Assembly (NCBI GenBank): GCA_031549885.1
Contig: JAVBPD010000041.1
Location: forward strand, 1 to 26,547
Direction of reading: 5' to 3'
Source: WQUF01 sp031549885
GTDB taxonomy: Bacteria; Bacillota; Clostridia; Clostridiales; Clostridiaceae
Length of the DNA stretch: 26,547 nt
Part shown: one piece after another, positions 23,502 to 26,547 of the stretch
How positions within the stretch are numbered: position 1 is the first letter of the stretch
Layout: each line of letters begins with the position of its first letter
Translations under genes and position numbers: made by a program
The notes under the pieces: model-generated
Database searches by the model: none
What the model was told of the DNA's origin: nothing
Seen by the model: only the letters and a program-made list of their open reading frames with translations

Positions 23502-24032
23502 ATGAGTAGAAATATAATTCTTTGCATGGCTATGAGTTTAGATGGATTTATTGCAGATAAAAAAGGCAATATTAACTGGATATCATATTACGAAAATAGA
23601 GATATTGATTTAGTAAATGAAAAGTTTTTAAATCAGGTAGATACAGCTATTATGGGTAGAAAGACATATGAGAAGATCTATTCACAGATTGCTTTAGAAG
23701 AATGGGGATTAAATGAAATTAAATGCTATGTGGCAACTAAAAAGCATTTAATTGAAAATAAACAAGTTGAGTTTATTAATGATAACACTATTGAATTTAT
23801 TAGACACTTAAAATCTGAAAATGGAAAGGATATTTGGGTTGTTGGAGGTGCTGAGTTTGCACAAAATCTAATAAGTGAAGGTTTAATTGATGAATTTCAC
23901 ATTACCATTGTTCCTATAGTTCTTGGAGAAGGAATTGAGTTATTTAAAGACAATATTAATAAAACAAAACTCCACCTTGATAATTGTGGAGTTTATGATG
24001 AATTAATTTTGCTTCAATATTCTAAATCTTAA
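23502..24032 (+). CDS. Dihydrofolate-reductase-like family protein (RibD C-terminal / YyaP type)
   Basis: A 176-residue protein of the RibD C-terminal/DHFR-like superfamily. Features are MSLDGFIADKKGNINW (11-26), the cofactor-loop segment IMGRKTYEKI (50-59), VVGGAEFAQNLISEGLIDEFHITIVPIVLGEG in the C-terminal half, and LFKDNINK near the end. Standalone members such as Bacillus YyaP/YwjB are presumed NAD(P)H-dependent reductases of unknown substrate; true FolA motifs are absent. ATG 23502 follows AGAGGAG with a 10-base spacer. The frame is open 14 codons further, to 23460, without a ribosome binding site. It ends at a shared terminator with the convergent xpt gene. Confidence 0.87.
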   Translation: MSRNIILCMAMSLDGFIADKKGNINWISYYENRDIDLVNEKFLNQVDTAIMGRKTYEKIYSQIALEEWGLNEIKCYVATKKHLIENKQVEFINDNTIEFIRHLKSENGKDIWVVGGAEFAQNLISEGLIDEFHITIVPIVLGEGIELFKDNINKTKLHLDNCGVYDELILLQYSKS

Positions 24033-24040
24033 ATTAATTT

Positions 24041-24085
24041 AAACTCGCCTAAGACATTTAAGTTTTAAGTGAGTTTTTATTTTAG
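24041..24085 (+). terminator. Rho-independent terminator, probably bidirectional
   Basis: Arms 24041-24055 and 24062-24076 form a 15-bp stem with one mismatch and two G-T pairs. TTTATTTTA follows on the plus strand. It sits between the convergent DHFR-like and xpt genes. Confidence 0.7.
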
Positions 24086-24088
24086 ATT

Positions 24089-24661
24089 TTATTCTAAAAA
24101 TTCAATATTGCCTGATTTTATGCTGCTTATTCTAACTAATGATTCAACTCTAATATTTTTATCTTCTAGTAATTTTCTTCCTTCTTGAAATGATTTTTCG
24201 ATTACTATACCGATGCCAACTAAATTAGCTCCGGATTTTGAAACTATATTTACTAGTCCAATTGAAGCTAAGCCATTTGCAAGGAAGTCATCAATGATTA
24301 AAATATTTTCACCTTTTTTTAAATGTTTTTTGCTCACTCTCATTATATATTCTCTTTTTTTGGTAAATGAATACACTGGTTCTTCATAATTGTCTGTGCC
24401 CATGTTTATGCTATCATACTTTTTTGCTACTACTATAGGGCAATTAAAGTATTGAGCAGTAATTGCAGCAATTGCAATTCCAGATGCTTCTGCGGTGAAA
24501 ATTTTTGTTATATTTTCGTTTTGAAATCTTTTTTTAAACTCTTTACCTATTTCATTCATAAGGCTAATATCCACTTGAGCATTTATAAAATCATCTACTT
24601 TTAAAATGCTATCACCAATGCAATAACCCTCTGTTAAGATCTTTTTTTTCAAAAGTTCCAT
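24089..24661 (-). CDS. xpt: Xanthine phosphoribosyltransferase
   Basis: A 190-residue Xpt, the exact usual length. It makes XMP from xanthine and PRPP; GuaA next to it then converts XMP to GMP. The N-terminus MELLKKKILTEG..IGDSILKVDDFINAQVD is the Xpt signature (the NHQVD segment of most Xpt reads NAQVD here). The base/PRPP sites are FTAEASGIA (55-63) and ILIIDDFLANG (120-130). I placed the start at ATG 24661 behind AAGGAGAT; the longer frame to 24730 runs into the end of guaA. It starts 19 bases after the guaA stop, so the two form an operon. In Bacillus xpt is controlled by a guanine riboswitch; I see none in this short gap. Confidence 0.94.
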   Translation of the reverse strand: MELLKKKILTEGYCIGDSILKVDDFINAQVDISLMNEIGKEFKKRFQNENITKIFTAEASGIAIAAITAQYFNCPIVVAKKYDSINMGTDNYEEPVYSFTKKREYIMRVSKKHLKKGENILIIDDFLANGLASIGLVNIVSKSGANLVGIGIVIEKSFQEGRKLLEDKNIRVESLVRISSIKSGNIEFLE

Positions 24662-24680
24662 GTCAAATCTCCTTAATTTA

Positions 24681-26210
24681 TTATTCCCACTCAATAGTAG
24701 CAGGTGGTTTACTTGTAATGTCATAAACAATTCTATTTACGCTTTTCACTTCATTGACAATCCTTTTAGATATGTTTTCAAGAACATCATAGGGTATTTT
24801 TGCCCACTCAGATGTCATGCCATCTGAAGAATAAACTGCTCTTAAAGCAATTGTATGACAATAAGTTCTTTCATCACCCATTACACCTACAGATCGTATA
24901 TTTGGAAGACAAGCAAAGTATTGCCAAATCTCTTTATCTAAATTTGATTTTGCAATTTCCTCTCTAAAAATAGCATCAGCTTCTCTTGTTATATGAAGTT
25001 TTTCTTTAGTAACTTCGCCAAGTACTCTTATTGCCATACCAGGGCCAGGGAAAGGCTGTCTAAAAACCAACTCTTTTGGTAAAGATAGCTTTAATCCTAC
25101 TTGTCTAACTTCATCTTTAAATAGTTCTCTCAAAGGCTCAATTAGCTTTAAATTCATTTTTTCAGGAAGCCCTCCAACATTGTGATGGCTCTTTATTGTA
25201 GCAGATGTTTTTGTACCACTTTCGATTACATCAGCATAAATAGTTCCTTGAACTAAAAATGAAATATCGCCTAATTTTAAAGCCTCTTCCTCAAATATCC
25301 TTATAAATTCTTCGCCTATGATCTTTCTCTTTTTTTCAGGATCTGTAACACCTTTAAGCTTTGATAAAAACCTATCCTCTGCATTTATCCTAATAAGATT
25401 CATGTTAAATTTATTTTTAAATGTTTCCTCTACAGCGTCTCCTTCACCTTTTCTAAGAAGGCCATGATCTACAAAAATACATATTAAATTGTCACCTATA
25501 GCTTTATGGACTAAAGTTGCTGCTACAGATGAATCAACTCCACCAGAAAGAGCGCATATAACTTTTTTATCTTTAGCAATTTCTTTGATTTCAGATATTT
25601 TAGACTTTACAAAATCATCAGGATTCCAATTTGGAGAGATGTTGCAAATGTCTTTTATGAAATTCATTAACATATTTTGACCAAAAGGGGTGAGCTCAAC
25701 TTCTGGGTGAAATTGAACACCATAAATTTTCTTGTCATCATTTCCTATAGCTGCAAATTCGCAAGTGGAAGTAGACGCTATTTTTTTAAAACCTTCAGGA
25801 ATGGTTTTTATGGAATCTGTGTGACTCATAAGACAGGAGTTTTTTTTCTTTATTTTTTTGAAAAGAATAGAATCAGAATTTAATTCAATACTGGATGTAC
25901 CGTATTCTGGTGTTTGAGATTTTTCAACTATAGAGCCTAATGTATGGCATATTAATTGAGCACCATAACATATTCCTAAAATTGGAATATTTAAATTAAA
26001 AATTTCCTTATCAATATTTGGAGAGTCCTTGCTATATACGCTATTTGGTCCTCCTGTGAAAATAATGCCTTTTGGATTTTTAGCTGCAATATCTAAAATT
26101 GATATTGAATAAGGTACAAGTTCACAATAAAATCCTAAATTTCGTATTTGTTTTGCAATTAATTGATTATATTGACCTCCAAAATCTAAAATTAAAATTG
26201 GATTCATCAT
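24681..26210 (-). CDS. guaA: GMP synthase (glutamine-hydrolysing)
   Basis: A 509-residue bifunctional GMP synthase converting XMP, glutamine and ATP to GMP. The class I glutaminase domain (~1-190) has the triad Cys81 (GICYGAQL), His168 and Glu170 (GVQFHPEV). The ATP pyrophosphatase has the P-loop SGGVDSS at 222-228. The C-terminal dimerisation part ends IEWE as in nearly all GuaA. Length is normal. ATG 26210 is followed by a second in-frame ATG at 26207. The ribosome binding site AAAGG is about ten bases away, longer than usual. An extended -10 promoter lies just upstream. It leads the guaA-xpt purine operon. Confidence 0.97.
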   Translation of the reverse strand: MMNPILILDFGGQYNQLIAKQIRNLGFYCELVPYSISILDIAAKNPKGIIFTGGPNSVYSKDSPNIDKEIFNLNIPILGICYGAQLICHTLGSIVEKSQTPEYGTSSIELNSDSILFKKIKKKNSCLMSHTDSIKTIPEGFKKIASTSTCEFAAIGNDDKKIYGVQFHPEVELTPFGQNMLMNFIKDICNISPNWNPDDFVKSKISEIKEIAKDKKVICALSGGVDSSVAATLVHKAIGDNLICIFVDHGLLRKGEGDAVEETFKNKFNMNLIRINAEDRFLSKLKGVTDPEKKRKIIGEEFIRIFEEEALKLGDISFLVQGTIYADVIESGTKTSATIKSHHNVGGLPEKMNLKLIEPLRELFKDEVRQVGLKLSLPKELVFRQPFPGPGMAIRVLGEVTKEKLHITREADAIFREEIAKSNLDKEIWQYFACLPNIRSVGVMGDERTYCHTIALRAVYSSDGMTSEWAKIPYDVLENISKRIVNEVKSVNRIVYDITSKPPATIEWE

Positions 26211-26259
26211 TTATCTACAGCCTTTCTACATAAAGTAAATAAAATATAAAACTATGTCA

Positions 26260-26288
26260 ATTATAACATAGAATAAAAATGATTTGAA
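26260..26288 (-). promoter_or_regulatory. Extended -10 promoter for guaA-xpt
   Basis: On the minus strand a weak -35 TTCAAA (26288-26283), a 17-base spacer ending in TGT and a perfect TATAAT (26265-26260) form an extended -10 promoter. The leader of about 40 bases is too short for a purine riboswitch. Confidence 0.55.
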
Positions 26289-26368
26289 TAGATAAAGCAT
26301 TTTCCTATTTTAATTGAATTTCAATTTTGTGTTTAGTATAATCATTAATTATATTGTTGGTATGGAGC

Positions 26369-26385
26369 TTATGAATAATTCATAA
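26369..26385. repeat. Perfect short palindrome 64 bases before tnpB
   Basis: ttatgaat and attcataa flank a single central A, giving a 7- to 8-bp hairpin. IS200/IS605-type elements carry a subterminal hairpin near their left end, so this could be it, but no end sequence or target motif was confirmed. Confidence 0.35.
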
Positions 26386-26448
26386 AAATATAGTTAAATA
26401 TATTCAAATATAATATAAAGTATAAAAATATGGAAGTGAAATAAAAAA

Positions 26449-26547
26449 ATGTATAGAGCATACAAAACAGAAATTGATCCTAGCAAAAAACAAGAAAAAA
26501 TAATCAATATGACTATTGGGGTGTGTAGATTCATATACAATTTTTAT
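26449..26547 (+). CDS. tnpB: TnpB / IS605 OrfB-type protein, N-terminal fragment (runs off the right edge)
   Basis: The last 99 bases encode 33 residues open to the edge, beginning MYRAYKTEIDPSKKQEKIIN and containing GVCRFIYNFY. This is the classic N-terminus of IS605-family OrfB/TnpB (MxKAYKFRxYPxxxQ...F...RFVYN), the RNA-guided nuclease ancestor of Cas12. GGAAGTGA at 26432-26439 is a possible weak ribosome binding site. No TnpA transposase lies upstream within the window. Whether the gene is intact cannot be seen. Confidence 0.82.
   Translation, partial: MYRAYKTEIDPSKKQEKIINMTIGVCRFIYNFY

Noticed and set aside
26211..26448. Possible purine riboswitch upstream of guaA.
   Set aside because: The promoter leaves a leader of only about 40 bases and no conserved riboswitch core was seen on the minus strand.

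Overview
The window is AT-rich chromosomal DNA from a Gram-positive, low-GC endospore-former-type Firmicute, most likely Clostridium or a close relative. The evidence is codon use dominated by A/T-ending codons, strong purine-rich ribosome binding sites, TTG and GTG starts, the U32-protease/mutS2 pair typical of clostridia, and a maf gene preceded by a membrane-anchored protein in the place where Bacillus has spoIIB. No phage, plasmid backbone, rRNA or CRISPR array was seen. The species cannot be named from the sequence alone.

Left part (1-12.4 kb). A ParB-like gene runs off the left edge on the minus strand. After a roughly 325-base AT-rich gap with two long hairpins comes a plus-strand run: a U32-family protein (RNA hydroxylase type), mutS2, a DUF523/TudS-type Fe-S protein and a divergent ftsH. 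A second run follows: an AEC-family permease, rarA/mgsA, D-serine dehydratase, a DagK-type lipid kinase and a small holin-like membrane protein ending at a terminator. The rarA gene has no usable ATG/GTG/TTG at its proper start. The conserved N-terminus is open back to an ATA (or ATT) codon placed correctly behind a strong ribosome binding site.

Middle (12.5-17.5 kb). Mostly small genes: a spermidine/thialysine-type acetyltransferase, a YczE/YitT-like membrane protein, a small membrane protein on the minus strand, a rhomboid protease, a TauE/SafE permease, tRNA-Leu(CAG), a small repeat-like helical protein and a miniature protein kinase. Two convergent gene pairs overlap by exactly four bases at their stop codons. 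The gap from about 14.1 to 14.84 kb has no gene, but holds a repeated GC-rich 17-mer, a 17-bp inverted repeat and an orphan plus-strand terminator. Together these suggest a small RNA or a relic element.

Right part (17.6-26.5 kb). An acetyltransferase, a SpoIIB-position membrane protein, maf and nagB lead to a strong terminator. A PflX-type radical SAM gene on the minus strand is divergent from the most striking locus: a secreted barnase-type ribonuclease followed by one reading frame that fuses a complete barstar inhibitor domain to a complete PatB/MalY PLP-dependent C-S lyase. A dihydrofolate-reductase-like gene follows. Then, on the minus strand, guaA and xpt form a purine salvage operon. 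At the right edge an IS605-type TnpB gene begins and is cut by the window end.

Several start sites were moved from the longest open frame to the codon set by a ribosome binding site (11174, 14109, 16182, 17520, 17676, 18259, 21897, 23502, 24661).
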